In this document: positions 35,186-44,333 of the stretch, in pieces
Numbering within the stretch: the first letter of the stretch is position 1
Layout of the letters: each line of letters begins with the position of its first letter
Assembly: GCA_016929065.1 (NCBI GenBank)
Contig: JAFGJO010000002.1
Location: 62,001-126,000 of the forward strand
Source of the DNA: Spirochaetales bacterium
Lineage (GTDB): Bacteria; Spirochaetota; Spirochaetia; SZUA-6; RPPD01
DNA length: 64,000 nt
Reading direction: 5' to 3'
Made by a program: the position numbers and the translations under genes
The notes under the pieces: model-generated
What the model saw: the letters and a program-made list of their open reading frames with translations, nothing else
Databases searched by the model: none
What the model was told of the DNA's origin: nothing

Positions 35186-36886
35186 ATGAGATTCCGAATT
35201 ATTTGCCTGATTTTTGCTGTGATTGGCCTGTTTTTTTACTGCGGTGACGGGAATCAGGCCGGAGGGGAAGATTCAATGAACCCATCCGGCGGGGATATTG
35301 ACATCAATGCCCAGGGGTACAGTGATTCCGGAATCGTTCGAGTTCCCCTTATTACCTGGGGTGCGGATTTAATTACTGTGTATGCCAACGGCGGCACTTT
35401 GAAAACAAGCCAGGGGTCTTTGTTTCAGAAATACAATCTCAATATGGAACTGTTCCGGGAAGATGACTTCCAAAAGCAGATTAATGAGTATATCAGCGGG
35501 AAAAGCCCTTACCTGCGCGGGACAATGGGTATGATCAACATGGCCGCGGAAAGCATAAAACAGTACCCGGAACTCAAACTCGTGGTGATTTTTCAGCATT
35601 CATGGTCGGCCGGCGGCGATGCTCTCGTCGTAAAACCCGGCATCAAGGCGGTGAAGGATTTAAAGGGCAAGTCGATTGCCATCCAGAAAAACGGCCCGCA
35701 TCTGGCATATTGCATGAAGCTGCTCTCCGATGCGGGGCTTTCGGATAAGGATGTGAATATTGTCTGGACAAATGACCTTGTGGGGCCCGATGGCGACACA
35801 CCGATGGCGAAATTCTATAAAAGCAATATCGATGCTGCCTTTGTCATTATCCCCGATGCACTGGCGTTGACATCAAGCGGGACAATTGGCACCGGCGCGG
35901 AGGATTCGGTTAAAGGAGCGGTAATTCTTTTGTCTACCAAAACCGCAAACAGGATCATCAGTGATGTGTATGCAGTCAGAAAAGATTATTTTGAAAAAAA
36001 CAGGGACAGTGTGAAAAACTTTGTCCACGCCCTTTTCATTGCAGAAGAGCAGGTACGGGATCTGTTTAAAAATTCGAAAAGCGAAAGTTTCAAGAAATTC
36101 ATTACCGCTGGAGCAAAAATATTGCTGGACAGTTCAGAAGCTGGTGCGGATATGGCGGGGATGTTTTATGATGCTGAAATGTCAGGATTCCAGGGCAATG
36201 TGAAATTCTTTTCAGACAAGAATTTTTTAAGAAGATTTGAACGGCTCAACGAAGAAATTCAGACTTCTTTTTCCCGGCTCGGTATCATGAGCGGCAGACG
36301 TGAGGTGCTGAATGCGAATTGGGACTACAATGAATTTCGCAGCGGACTCGTCTACGCAGATAACGTCGAGGTTCCGAAGTTTGAAAAGGATACTGTTGCT
36401 GCGGTGATCACCAAGCGGCAGCAGACTGCATCCCCTGAAAGCGGTGAATTGTTTTCCTTTGAAATATTTTTCCAGCCGAACCAGCATGAGTTTTCGGCAA
36501 ATCTGTATCGGGAACAATTTGACAAGGTGATTGACTTTTCATCAACTTACGGCGGAGCGATTATCACCATTGAAGGGCATTCTGATCCTATGGGATACCT
36601 TCGAAAGAAAAAGGAAGGGGAAACCGAGGTTCTTCTTAAAAAAATAGAGCAGGCAGCAAAAAATTTGAGTTTAAGCCGGGCAAACAGCGTGCGCGATGAA
36701 TTAATTCAATTCGCCCGGGACAAGGGGATCACCCTTGACCCGAGCCAGTTCGCCACCGTCGGCCATGGGATTGAAAAGCCGGTATATGCGCTCCCCCAAT
36801 CCGATAAGGAATGGCTTGCAAACATGCGTGTTGAGTTCAAGATTATTCAGATCGAAGCGGAAGAAAACGTATTCAAAAAATTGTAG
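35186..36886 (+). CDS. Lipoprotein fusion: periplasmic substrate-binding domain plus OmpA domain
   Basis: 566 residues; GGAGG before the ATG, lipobox FYC (near residue 20). Residues ~50-400 form an NMT1/PBP2-like ligand-binding fold (VPLITWGADLITVYANGG, VKDLKGKSIAIQKNGPH, SNIDAAFVIIPDAL). Residues ~425-560 are OmpA-like (IITIEGHSDPMG, LSLSRANSVRDEL, ANMRVEFKI). So a solute-binding domain is tied to a peptidoglycan-binding domain instead of feeding a transporter. It starts the five-gene operon to telA. Sensing or buffering a ligand at the wall is my inference. Confidence 0.85.
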   Translation: MRFRIICLIFAVIGLFFYCGDGNQAGGEDSMNPSGGDIDINAQGYSDSGIVRVPLITWGADLITVYANGGTLKTSQGSLFQKYNLNMELFREDDFQKQINEYISGKSPYLRGTMGMINMAAESIKQYPELKLVVIFQHSWSAGGDALVVKPGIKAVKDLKGKSIAIQKNGPHLAYCMKLLSDAGLSDKDVNIVWTNDLVGPDGDTPMAKFYKSNIDAAFVIIPDALALTSSGTIGTGAEDSVKGAVILLSTKTANRIISDVYAVRKDYFEKNRDSVKNFVHALFIAEEQVRDLFKNSKSESFKKFITAGAKILLDSSEAGADMAGMFYDAEMSGFQGNVKFFSDKNFLRRFERLNEEIQTSFSRLGIMSGRREVLNANWDYNEFRSGLVYADNVEVPKFEKDTVAAVITKRQQTASPESGELFSFEIFFQPNQHEFSANLYREQFDKVIDFSSTYGGAIITIEGHSDPMGYLRKKKEGETEVLLKKIEQAAKNLSLSRANSVRDELIQFARDKGITLDPSQFATVGHGIEKPVYALPQSDKEWLANMRVEFKIIQIEAEENVFKKL

Positions 36887-36913
36887 TTCCGGGTGCGGAA
36901 GGGGGAAGAGGTT

Positions 36914-37669
36914 ATGGCGGGCAAAAAACCCAGTGTTGGTGTGGCCATTTTTATTGTAGTTGTTTCAGCGGTAATCGGAATAGGTCTTCTGGTGTTAACC
37001 GATGAGGAGCCTGTGCCGGTTTCGGCAACAAAACCAAAGGACACTGAAGCCAGTGTTCTCTGGTTTCAGGATAATTCTGTACTGCAGAATATTTCTCTTG
37101 AGCAGGATTTTCAGAAAGACAATTATTATATAGTATTTGACGGTTCCGGGAGCATGCGGGAACGGGACAAACTGACGATTGCAAAAACTGCGTTATCAAA
37201 ATTTGTCACCTTTGTTCCTCCCGATGCCAATCTGGGACTTGCAGTTTTTGACGGTTCCGGCCTTTCCGAACGGGTTCCCCTTGGTACTGATCGGGAACTT
37301 TTTCTGAATGCAGTGAACAAGGTCAGGGCAGACGGGAATACTCCGCTTGACCAGTCCATGGAACTTGCATTCGATAAATTGCGGGTCCAGGCGCGAAAAC
37401 AGCTGGGATATGGGGAGTATAATATTGTTGTTGTCACGGACGGGGAAGCAACCTCAGGGTATGAACCAGACAGTATTGTGCGGAAAATTCTAACGAGCAG
37501 CCCGGTTGTTATTCATACAATCGGTTTTCAGATCGGCGAGAATCACTCCCTGAATCAACCCGGAAAAATATTGTATAAATCTGCAAACAATTTTGATGAA
37601 CTCAGTCAGGGGCTTGAGTCGGTTCTCGCTGAATCCGAGAACTTTGTCGTGACCGATTTTAAAAAATAA
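36914..37669 (+). CDS. Membrane-anchored von Willebrand factor A domain protein
   Basis: 251 residues. One N-terminal membrane helix (VGVAIFIVVVSAVIGIGLLVL) anchors a vWA domain with the metal-site motif DGSGSM (near 76), the conserved Thr in DGNTPLD and the Asp in VVVTDGE. The domain would face the periplasm and bind partners through a metal ion. The ribosome binding site GGAAGAGG supports 36914. The gene lies between the two SBP-OmpA fusions (27 and 15 bases of spacing), pointing to one complex. Confidence 0.88.
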   Translation: MAGKKPSVGVAIFIVVVSAVIGIGLLVLTDEEPVPVSATKPKDTEASVLWFQDNSVLQNISLEQDFQKDNYYIVFDGSGSMRERDKLTIAKTALSKFVTFVPPDANLGLAVFDGSGLSERVPLGTDRELFLNAVNKVRADGNTPLDQSMELAFDKLRVQARKQLGYGEYNIVVVTDGEATSGYEPDSIVRKILTSSPVVIHTIGFQIGENHSLNQPGKILYKSANNFDELSQGLESVLAESENFVVTDFKK

Positions 37670-37684
37670 CAGGACGAACCAGCA

Positions 37685-39229
37685 ATGAAAAAACATACAA
37701 TAATTCTGATCGTATTGGTTCTTCTTGGCGTGCTGGGCATTATTGGCTACAAAATTGCGAGTCCCTATCTTGAGGAGACGGCTGCTCTGAATACAAGCGA
37801 TGCAAAGGACATGAAGGGTAAAATACGCATCGCGCTCGACAGCTGGATCGGGTATTATTATTTACAGTCCCCGGTTTTCAAGAAACTGATGCGTGAAGAC
37901 AAATATCTGGTTGAAATCATCGATGATAATGCCAATTATGCAGAGCGGATGAAAAAGCTTAAAAATAATGAAATTGATTTTGCAGTGGCGACGGTCGACT
38001 CATACCTGCTGAATGCAGCGCCGGAGGGGTTCCCGGGGACAATTATCACTGTCCTGGATGAATCAAAAGGCGGTGACGCGATTGTTGCCTGGAAGGATAA
38101 AATCGGCCGGCTCGAAGAACTGAAAAACGGCATGAAGTATTCCATCGCCTTTACCCCGGATTCCCCAAGCGAATATCTGCTCAAGTCGATCGGTGTTCAC
38201 TTCAATATTACCACGCTCCTGGAAAAAGATGGCTCGTGGCGCAGGGAAGCAGACGGCGCCGAAGATGCATATAACAAATTATTGAAACATGAGGTTGATG
38301 TCGCCGTTGTATGGGAGCCGCATGTCACTGCCGCGCTTTCCAGGGAGGGGATTGTAAAACTGCTCGGCTCGGAAGACACCGAAAAGCTTATCGTTGACAT
38401 CCTTTTGGTGAATCGCCGTTTTGCAGAAAAAAACAGTGACTTGGTGATACTGATGTTAACCAATTATTTCAAAACTCTTTTGGTCTATTCGAATGATACG
38501 GCCATGCTCAAACAGGATATCATGAAAGAAACGAAAACTACACAGGTGAATGTTGAGGCGATGCTCAAGGGGGTTGAGTGGATCAATCTTGTGCGCAATG
38601 CCCAATGGTTTGGTCTTTTGCAGGACAGCTCGTTCAGCAAGGAGGAATTGGTTGACACGGTTGAATCTACCATCGATATCCTGATCGAGAACGGCGACTT
38701 TTCCGGTAATCCTTTACCGCAGCGGGATGCCAGCACGATTATCAATTCAAGTTTTGTTTCCCGGCTCTATGCCCTTGGCGGAACGGGAACAACAGATATC
38801 CAGTACACGAACTCCCTGAAAAAGGATTTTTCAAAACTGTCAGCTGCCGAGTGGGAGCTGTTGCGGCAGGTTGGAACACTAAAGGTGCGTCCCATTACCT
38901 TTACCAGCGGTACCTCGGATCTGAATGGACAGGGCGAACAGCAGGTCGATACCATTGTAGAGAATATCAAGCATTACCCGAATTTCAGAATTCTGGTAAA
39001 GGGACATACAGGAACGCGCGGCGACGCGAATCAGAATATTATTTTGTCCCGTGAAAGGGCCGCAACCGTTGCCAACTACATGATAACCCATTACAATGTC
39101 GACAAAGACCGTATTCGGTGGGTCGGAGTCGGCGGGGAAGAACCGCTCGTCCAATCGTCTGACGAATCAAGCCGGGAGTATAACGACCGGCTGAAACGGG
39201 TTGAAATTTTGCTTGTTGCGGAAAATTAA
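37685..39229 (+). CDS. Membrane-anchored substrate-binding domain plus OmpA domain, second copy
   Basis: 514 residues. An N-terminal membrane helix (TIILIVLVLLGVLGIIGYKI) replaces the lipid anchor of the first fusion. Residues ~45-340 are NMT1/PBP2-like (KIRIALDSWIGYYYLQSPVF, DFAVATVDSYLLNAAPEG, VDVAVVWEPHVTAAL), the sort of fold seen in nitrate/sulfonate/taurine binding proteins. Residues ~400-510 are OmpA-like (FRILVKGHTGTRGD, LSRERAATVANYM, LKRVEILLV). With the first fusion it gives one copy per membrane: outer-membrane lipoprotein and inner-membrane form. Confidence 0.86.
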   Translation: MKKHTIILIVLVLLGVLGIIGYKIASPYLEETAALNTSDAKDMKGKIRIALDSWIGYYYLQSPVFKKLMREDKYLVEIIDDNANYAERMKKLKNNEIDFAVATVDSYLLNAAPEGFPGTIITVLDESKGGDAIVAWKDKIGRLEELKNGMKYSIAFTPDSPSEYLLKSIGVHFNITTLLEKDGSWRREADGAEDAYNKLLKHEVDVAVVWEPHVTAALSREGIVKLLGSEDTEKLIVDILLVNRRFAEKNSDLVILMLTNYFKTLLVYSNDTAMLKQDIMKETKTTQVNVEAMLKGVEWINLVRNAQWFGLLQDSSFSKEELVDTVESTIDILIENGDFSGNPLPQRDASTIINSSFVSRLYALGGTGTTDIQYTNSLKKDFSKLSAAEWELLRQVGTLKVRPITFTSGTSDLNGQGEQQVDTIVENIKHYPNFRILVKGHTGTRGDANQNIILSRERAATVANYMITHYNVDKDRIRWVGVGGEEPLVQSSDESSREYNDRLKRVEILLVAEN

Positions 39230-39242
39230 AAAAGGGTAATGC

Positions 39243-40094
39243 ATGGATCAGAAAAAAAAATTGACAACAGTTGATTTTTCCCGGGAATCGGTGAACAGGG
39301 CTGTAATGAATGATATACTGCAGAATCCGGTTTCAACCTATATAACCTTCGGGGCCGGCATATTGCTGCTTGCCAATATTCTGCTTTTTGGCATGCCTCT
39401 TCTTTTTATTCTGGCCCTTGGTGCTCTGGCCCTTGGTGCCCTGAGTTTTTTTATCAATTTTATTTTCCGGAAAGAACAATTTGCCTCAAAATATATTGCG
39501 AAAGTCAGCAAACAGCTTGAGCAGCAGCAGCGAATCGTCCTGACAAATCTCAAGCGAAATCTTGCACAGTATAAAACAATAGAGGGGCTGGCAAATTATT
39601 CCGAGCAGGCAGTTCAGCAGTTTGAAAAAATCCAGCACAAATTCACAAGCTTTAAAAAACTGCTTTCCGACAAATATAATGTAAAGGAATTGACCTATGC
39701 CCGATTTTTTGGAACCGCGGAACAAGTGTACCTTTCGACACTCGACAATCTCACCGATATCATGAATACCCTGGAGAGTGTGAGCACAATAGATGTAACA
39801 TATATTAAAGAACGGTTTACAATCCTTGAAGGGCTTGCAGAACCGGAAGATGCAGACAAGCGGGAAATCGAGACCCTGAAAAAAAGACAGGTACTGCGCA
39901 AGCAGCAGCTGGCAAGAATTAATGAGTTGTTGACTCTGAATGAGGAAGCGATGACGCAGATTGATGCGTCGATGGCGGCGATTTCCGAGGCGAAAACAAA
40001 GCTGGGACGCGCGTCAATGAATATGGAAACCGCACGAGAGGAACTGCAGGAGCTTGTCCGCAGGACAAAAAAGTATTCCATGGAAGCGCAATAG
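39243..40094 (+). CDS. XpaC-like membrane and coiled-coil protein
   Basis: 283 residues: two closely spaced membrane helices (residues ~30-75, YITFGAGILLLANILLFG and LFILALGALALGALSFF), then about 200 residues of coiled coil (VSKQLEQQQRIVLTNLKRN, REIETLKKRQVLRKQQLARIN). TelA genes are often next to xpaC, whose product has this same membrane-plus-coil layout; I infer XpaC-like by layout and position, not by strong motif. It follows the second fusion by 13 bases. Confidence 0.65.
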   Translation: MDQKKKLTTVDFSRESVNRAVMNDILQNPVSTYITFGAGILLLANILLFGMPLLFILALGALALGALSFFINFIFRKEQFASKYIAKVSKQLEQQQRIVLTNLKRNLAQYKTIEGLANYSEQAVQQFEKIQHKFTSFKKLLSDKYNVKELTYARFFGTAEQVYLSTLDNLTDIMNTLESVSTIDVTYIKERFTILEGLAEPEDADKREIETLKKRQVLRKQQLARINELLTLNEEAMTQIDASMAAISEAKTKLGRASMNMETAREELQELVRRTKKYSMEAQ

Positions 40095-40131
40095 GGTGTA
40101 TTGTATTCATTATTTGTAAAGGAGTATGTCG

Positions 40132-41325
40132 ATGAGTGATCAACAGAAAATGGCCATTCCTGACAAGGATGAAATTAAAAAGGAACTCGGATTAACCGAT
40201 CCCTCAGATATAAAGGTGGCGAAGCCTGAGGAAACAAAAATGGACAGCGAGGCATCGGCGTTTGTCAGCAAACTGCTTGATTTTGCCGCTGATGACATAA
40301 ATGCAAAGGAATCCAGCAAAGTTGCCGTGGAAATTCTGGGTGAAAGCGTGCAAAAAGAAGCCGCGCACAGAAGCCAGATGCTGCAGGGCCCGATCAATGA
40401 GTTAAAAAAACGGGGAGATGACGGCGGCGAGGTCGCCAACGCGCTTATCGATTTGAAACTGAAGGTTGAAGAACTTGATCCCGCAAAAATAGATTTCGGG
40501 AAACCAGGATGGTTTTCCCGGCTGGTCGGTAAAGTTCCGGTTGTGGGAAAGGCATTAAAAAAATATTTTACAAAATTTGAAAAATCACAAACAATTATTG
40601 GTGCAATCATCAATGCACTGAAAAACGGAAAGACCCAGCTTGAACGTGACAACGGCATGCTGATCGAAGACCAGAAGGCATTGCGCGAATCAACCATAAA
40701 ACTGGCCAAAGTCATTAAGCTTGGTCAAATGATTGACACAAAACTTCAGCACAAGGCTGCCCGTGATTTTTTACAGGATGAAGAAAAAAAGCGCTTTATC
40801 GAGGAAGAGCTTTTGTTCCCGCTTCGCCAGCGGATCATGGACCTGCAGCAGCAGCTTGCTGTAAGCCAGCAGGGAGTTATCGCTATAGAGCTTATAATAC
40901 GGAACAACAAGGAACTCATGCGCGGGGTGGACCGGGCGGTGAATGTTACGGTGAACGCGCTTCAGGTGGCGGTAACCGTGGCCCTGGCATTAACCCATCA
41001 GCGGATTGTTCTGCATAAAATTGAAGCCGTAAACAAAACGACATCAGACCTTATCGCCTCGACCGCGGCAACACTCCGGCAGCAGGGAGCGGCAATTCAC
41101 AAACAGGCTTCGTCGAGCATGCTGGAAATCGAGTCATTGAAATCCGCTTTCCGCGATATCAATATTGCCATGGAAGATATTGCCAAATACCGCAAGGAAG
41201 CGCTTCCCAAAATGGCAGAGACAATCCTTGAATTTGAAGACCTGTCCTTGAAGGGCGAGAAGATGATTCAGAAGATGGAAAAGGGAAACAAGATAAATCC
41301 ATCGGTCACACTGAGTATCGAATAA
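40132..41325 (+). CDS. telA: Toxic-anion-resistance protein TelA
   Basis: 397 residues, largely helical, with the TelA-family core: FVSKLLDFAADDINAKESS, GWFSRLVGKVPVVGKALKKYF, NALKNGKTQLERDN and the long helix with AVNVTVNALQVAVTVALAL. TelA was named for tellurite resistance and is linked to other envelope stresses; its biochemical role is unsettled. The start at 40132 has AAAGGAG 7 bases upstream; the ATG at 40126 is too close. It is the last gene of the operon and is followed by a shared terminator. Confidence 0.92.
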   Translation: MSDQQKMAIPDKDEIKKELGLTDPSDIKVAKPEETKMDSEASAFVSKLLDFAADDINAKESSKVAVEILGESVQKEAAHRSQMLQGPINELKKRGDDGGEVANALIDLKLKVEELDPAKIDFGKPGWFSRLVGKVPVVGKALKKYFTKFEKSQTIIGAIINALKNGKTQLERDNGMLIEDQKALRESTIKLAKVIKLGQMIDTKLQHKAARDFLQDEEKKRFIEEELLFPLRQRIMDLQQQLAVSQQGVIAIELIIRNNKELMRGVDRAVNVTVNALQVAVTVALALTHQRIVLHKIEAVNKTTSDLIASTAATLRQQGAAIHKQASSSMLEIESLKSAFRDINIAMEDIAKYRKEALPKMAETILEFEDLSLKGEKMIQKMEKGNKINPSVTLSIE

Positions 41326-41334
41326 TTAGTTTTG

Positions 41335-41366
41335 AAGCGGGATTCATCAAAACCAGAATCCCGCTT
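41335..41366. terminator. Bidirectional terminator-like hairpin
   Basis: AAGCGGGATTC (41335-41345) and GAATCCCGCTT (41356-41366) form a perfect 11-bp stem between telA and the convergent gene; the hairpin covers the last codons of the latter. T runs on both sides are short. Confidence 0.7.
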
Positions 41367-42150
41367 TAATTGTCGGCCCATACATAATCAAATCATTGTA
41401 ATTATTGAAATCAAAACCCACACCGAGGACGAAGAAGTCGAATTTATACATAATTGAAGTTGATAAAATAATATACCAAACCGTGTCCTTGAATGAAAAC
41501 AGTGAATAGAATTCAGCAAGGATATTCGGGGTCAACCGCGCGACCGTACTGGCTCCAAATGAGAAAGAGAAATATTGGACATCCACCTGTGAAAAAAATC
41601 CACCGTACAAATTGACATGAAAATTATTGAAAGGTATGGACACTCCTGCATTAAAGGAAAGGGAATTCAGGGGCAGTTCGCCAAGTTCATTTCCAATCAA
41701 CGCGTAATAGAAGTTCAAATGAATAAATGAAAAAGACGCATTGACCATTGTAGTGGCACTGTAGATGGAGTAGTCCTGTCCAAACAAATATGCTCCGTGT
41801 TCCGAGATGGACAGATATGATTCGGAATCCGATAAAATGCAGGAGCCTTGATCTTTGTTGGCGGTGGTGCTGCCGGTGGAGGAATCTGAAGAGTCATCAT
41901 CGCTCGAATTACTGCCTATTTCTGAAAGACACTGCAGCATTTTCAGGATGCTGTTGCAGAAATTTCCGGAGTTTTTATTGTCATCATCCTGCTGGTTCGG
42001 CACTTCATGATTCTCCTTGTTTTCTTCCTGTTCCTTTTTTGTACGTTCCCTGTATTCATCAAACGTCTCAGCATGGAGTGCTGTTGCCGGGATTATCATG
42101 AATGCGGCAATCAATAATAGCGGAAGAAGGAAAAAGACTCTGTTTCTCAT
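41347..42150 (-). CDS. Predicted outer-membrane protein with acidic linker
   Basis: 267 residues. Signal peptide (FFLLPLLLIAAFMIIPATALHAE), a highly charged linker rich in Glu, Asn and Asp (residues ~25-100, EYRERTKKEQEENKENHEV and a Ser/Asp run), then about 165 residues of alternating strands ending in KAGFWF, a typical barrel terminus. AGGGAG precedes the chosen ATG. No named family. A barrel fold and surface role are inferred from strand pattern only. Confidence 0.65.
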   Translation of the reverse strand: MRNRVFFLLPLLLIAAFMIIPATALHAETFDEYRERTKKEQEENKENHEVPNQQDDDNKNSGNFCNSILKMLQCLSEIGSNSSDDDSSDSSTGSTTANKDQGSCILSDSESYLSISEHGAYLFGQDYSIYSATTMVNASFSFIHLNFYYALIGNELGELPLNSLSFNAGVSIPFNNFHVNLYGGFFSQVDVQYFSFSFGASTVARLTPNILAEFYSLFSFKDTVWYIILSTSIMYKFDFFVLGVGFDFNNYNDLIMYGPTIKAGFWF

Positions 42151-42310
42151 CGAATAACTCCCTGTTGTATCAATATATTCCAATCTAACTCCAAATATCG
42201 ATTATTTCCTGATAACTGATCCGGGAAAAAAAATAATCAGGCTCAGAATTATATAATGCAAGTTCGGGTATTTTCAGACTGATTCAATGTTGCTATACTT
42301 TGATACTACC

Positions 42311-42769
42311 ATGCGCAGAAAAGAAAAAGAAATTTCCAGCACTTTTGAATTGGCTGCAATTCTTGATACCGAACCGGTCATGCGGATTGCACTTATTGAT
42401 GGCCTTGTCCCCTATATTGTGCCGCTACATTTTGCATATTTTGATGATGCCCTTTTTTTCCATAGCGCACCCGAAGGGCGAAAAATAAATGCCTTACGGC
42501 AAAATCCCGGGATTTGTTTTGAAGTGGGAACAGAATCTTCAATTGTTACAGCCGAAACAGCCTGCGGCTTTGGGACCCGGTATAAAAGCATTATCGGCTA
42601 TGGAACAGCACATATATTGCTATCTCGCGCAGATAAGGAACATGCGCTCTCCCTGCTGATGAATAAATATGCTTCCGGCGGACTGTGGGTTTTCCCTGAG
42701 GATAAGCTCGAAAAGACCTGCTGCATTCGTATTGATATTGAAACCATGACCGGCAAGCAGAGCGGCTGA
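42311..42769 (+). CDS. Pyridoxamine 5'-phosphate oxidase-like flavin-binding protein
   Basis: 152 residues. The sequence begins MRRKEKEI and has PYIVPLHFAYFDDALFFHSAPEGRKINALRQNP, the layout of the split-barrel flavin-binding family often annotated as nitroimidazole-resistance (NimA-like) or PNPOx-like. A function in FMN-dependent reduction is probable; substrate unknown. An alternative start 8 codons upstream overlaps a TATACT box (42294-42299), so I use 42311; the transcript would then be almost leaderless. A strong terminator follows at 42880. Confidence 0.85.
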   Translation: MRRKEKEISSTFELAAILDTEPVMRIALIDGLVPYIVPLHFAYFDDALFFHSAPEGRKINALRQNPGICFEVGTESSIVTAETACGFGTRYKSIIGYGTAHILLSRADKEHALSLLMNKYASGGLWVFPEDKLEKTCCIRIDIETMTGKQSG

Positions 42770-42879
42770 GACATGCTGTTCGGGGAGAGCGTTGATGTTC
42801 TGGCCAGTCCGGAATTTACAGCTGCTTTTCAAAAGAAATATGTAACAAATTATATATAGCAAATATTTGACGTTGCCTT

Positions 42880-42926
42880 CAGCTTTTTGTATCATTGCTC
42901 TATGATGCAAAAAGCTGTTTTTTTTA
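42880..42926 (+). terminator. Strong rho-independent terminator
   Basis: A 16-bp stem (CAGCTTTTTGTATCAT with ATGATGCAAAAAGCTG, one wobble pair) with a 6-base loop and eight following T. It separates the flavin-binding protein gene from the Mrp gene. Confidence 0.88.
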
Positions 42927-42974
42927 ATAGTTTTATTCAATATTGTATTTCGCCTGAAATTACGGACGGCTGAA

Positions 42975-43985
42975 ATGTATACAGAACAGGATGTCCTCGC
43001 TTCTCTGGGAACGGTTTTGGACCCGGATATACATCAGGATATTGTGTCTTTGGGTTTCGTGAAACATATTAAAATTGCTGAAACTTCCCTTTCGTTTACC
43101 GTCACCCTCACCACACCGGTATGTCCGCTTAAAGACGTGATACGGCTGAATTGTGAAGCAGCGATTCACCGGGACCTGCCGCGGATTAAAACCATAACAA
43201 TCACCTTCGACGCACAGGTCCGTCCCGATTCCCGGATCGCGGATTCGATTGCCGGGACAATAAAAAATATCATCGCTGTGGGAAGCGGCAAAGGGGGTGT
43301 GGGCAAGTCGACAGTCAGTGTGAATATTGCCTGTGCTCTCGCAAAAGAAGGTGCATTGGTGGGATTGTTGGACTGCGATATCTATGGGCCGAACATTCCC
43401 CGGATGACCGGGGCAGCGGGACTGCCGCTGGAACGCGATGAAAAAATTGTTCCCATGGAAAAACATGGTATACAGATCATGAGTATGGGGTATCTCATTC
43501 CCCCAAATCAGGCCCTGGTATGGCGCGGCCCCATGATTCACAGCGCAGTGCGGCAGTTGTTTACGGATGTCGCCTGGCGGGAGATTGATTATCTGATTGT
43601 CGATCTGCCGCCGGGAACCGGGGATGCCCAGATGAGCCTTGCCCAAAGCGTCCCGGTAACAGGGGCAATTATTGTGACCATGCCCCAGCTTGTTGCGCTT
43701 GATGACGCCCGGCGCGGTGCGGATGCGTTTACACGGCTTTCTGTGCCGGTACTGGGAATAGTAGAGAACATGACCGGAGCGGTGTTCGGCAGCGGCGGCG
43801 GAGCATCTCTGGCAGATGAGCTTGCTGTCCCGTTTATCGGCTCGATTGAACTGGAAGCGGGGATAACCGCATCGATTAATACCGGACGCCCGTATGTGCT
43901 GGACCATGACGACGGAATTTCCGCGGCCTACCATGCCATAGCCCGTCACATTGCCGTTCGCTGCAGTATGGCGGCAATACCTTGA
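42975..43985 (+). CDS. Mrp/NBP35-family iron-sulfur cluster carrier ATPase
   Basis: 336 residues: N-terminal MIP18/DUF59-like domain (VLDPDIHQDIVSLGFV) and a deviant-Walker P-loop ATPase (GSGKGGVGKST near 105) with DCDIYGPNIPRM and DLPPGTGDAQ. Mrp/ApbC proteins carry 4Fe-4S clusters to target enzymes. The usual CxxC pair that binds the bridging cluster would lie just before the FGSGGG motif; here that stretch reads ENMTGAVFGSGGG with no cysteine, so cluster binding must differ or be lost. Next to an IscA-like gene, 18 bases away, which supports the pathway. Confidence 0.88.
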   Translation: MYTEQDVLASLGTVLDPDIHQDIVSLGFVKHIKIAETSLSFTVTLTTPVCPLKDVIRLNCEAAIHRDLPRIKTITITFDAQVRPDSRIADSIAGTIKNIIAVGSGKGGVGKSTVSVNIACALAKEGALVGLLDCDIYGPNIPRMTGAAGLPLERDEKIVPMEKHGIQIMSMGYLIPPNQALVWRGPMIHSAVRQLFTDVAWREIDYLIVDLPPGTGDAQMSLAQSVPVTGAIIVTMPQLVALDDARRGADAFTRLSVPVLGIVENMTGAVFGSGGGASLADELAVPFIGSIELEAGITASINTGRPYVLDHDDGISAAYHAIARHIAVRCSMAAIP

Positions 43986-44003
43986 TAATACAGGGAGGAG
44001 TAA

Positions 44004-44333
44004 ATGTCTGAACAATTAATTTCTATCACGCCGGACGCTGTTGATGAACTTAAACGCCTTGGAATAACAAAAGAGGAGTTTTTGCGGATTTCGCTTGTAC
44101 CCGGCGGCTGTTCCGGCTTGAGTTATCAGCTGAATACGGAAACCACGGCAACCGGCTTTGACACCGTGATGTATGAGGATGATGACATTAAAATCGTAAC
44201 CGACCGGGAGAGTATTTCTTATTTGAAGGGGATGACCGTTGATTATTCAAGAGATCTCATCAATATCGGATTTCGGTTTGACAATCCGAATGCCGTGGAC
44301 ACCTGCGGCTGCGGAAACAGCATGAGGGTATAG
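44004..44333 (+). CDS. IscA/ErpA/SufA-type iron-sulfur cluster assembly protein
   Basis: 109 residues; perfect GGGAGGAG site. The three conserved cysteines are visible in GGCSGLSY and CGCGNS at the C-terminus. A-type carriers hold Fe or 2Fe-2S/4Fe-4S clusters and pass them on. It follows the Mrp gene in one operon and its stop overlaps the next GTG. Confidence 0.93.
   Translation: MSEQLISITPDAVDELKRLGITKEEFLRISLVPGGCSGLSYQLNTETTATGFDTVMYEDDDIKIVTDRESISYLKGMTVDYSRDLINIGFRFDNPNAVDTCGCGNSMRV

Noticed and set aside
42960-44015. Minus-strand frame of 351 codons opposite the Mrp gene
   Set aside because: Complete antisense shadow of a clear P-loop ATPase; Arg/His/Cys-rich composition and no family features.
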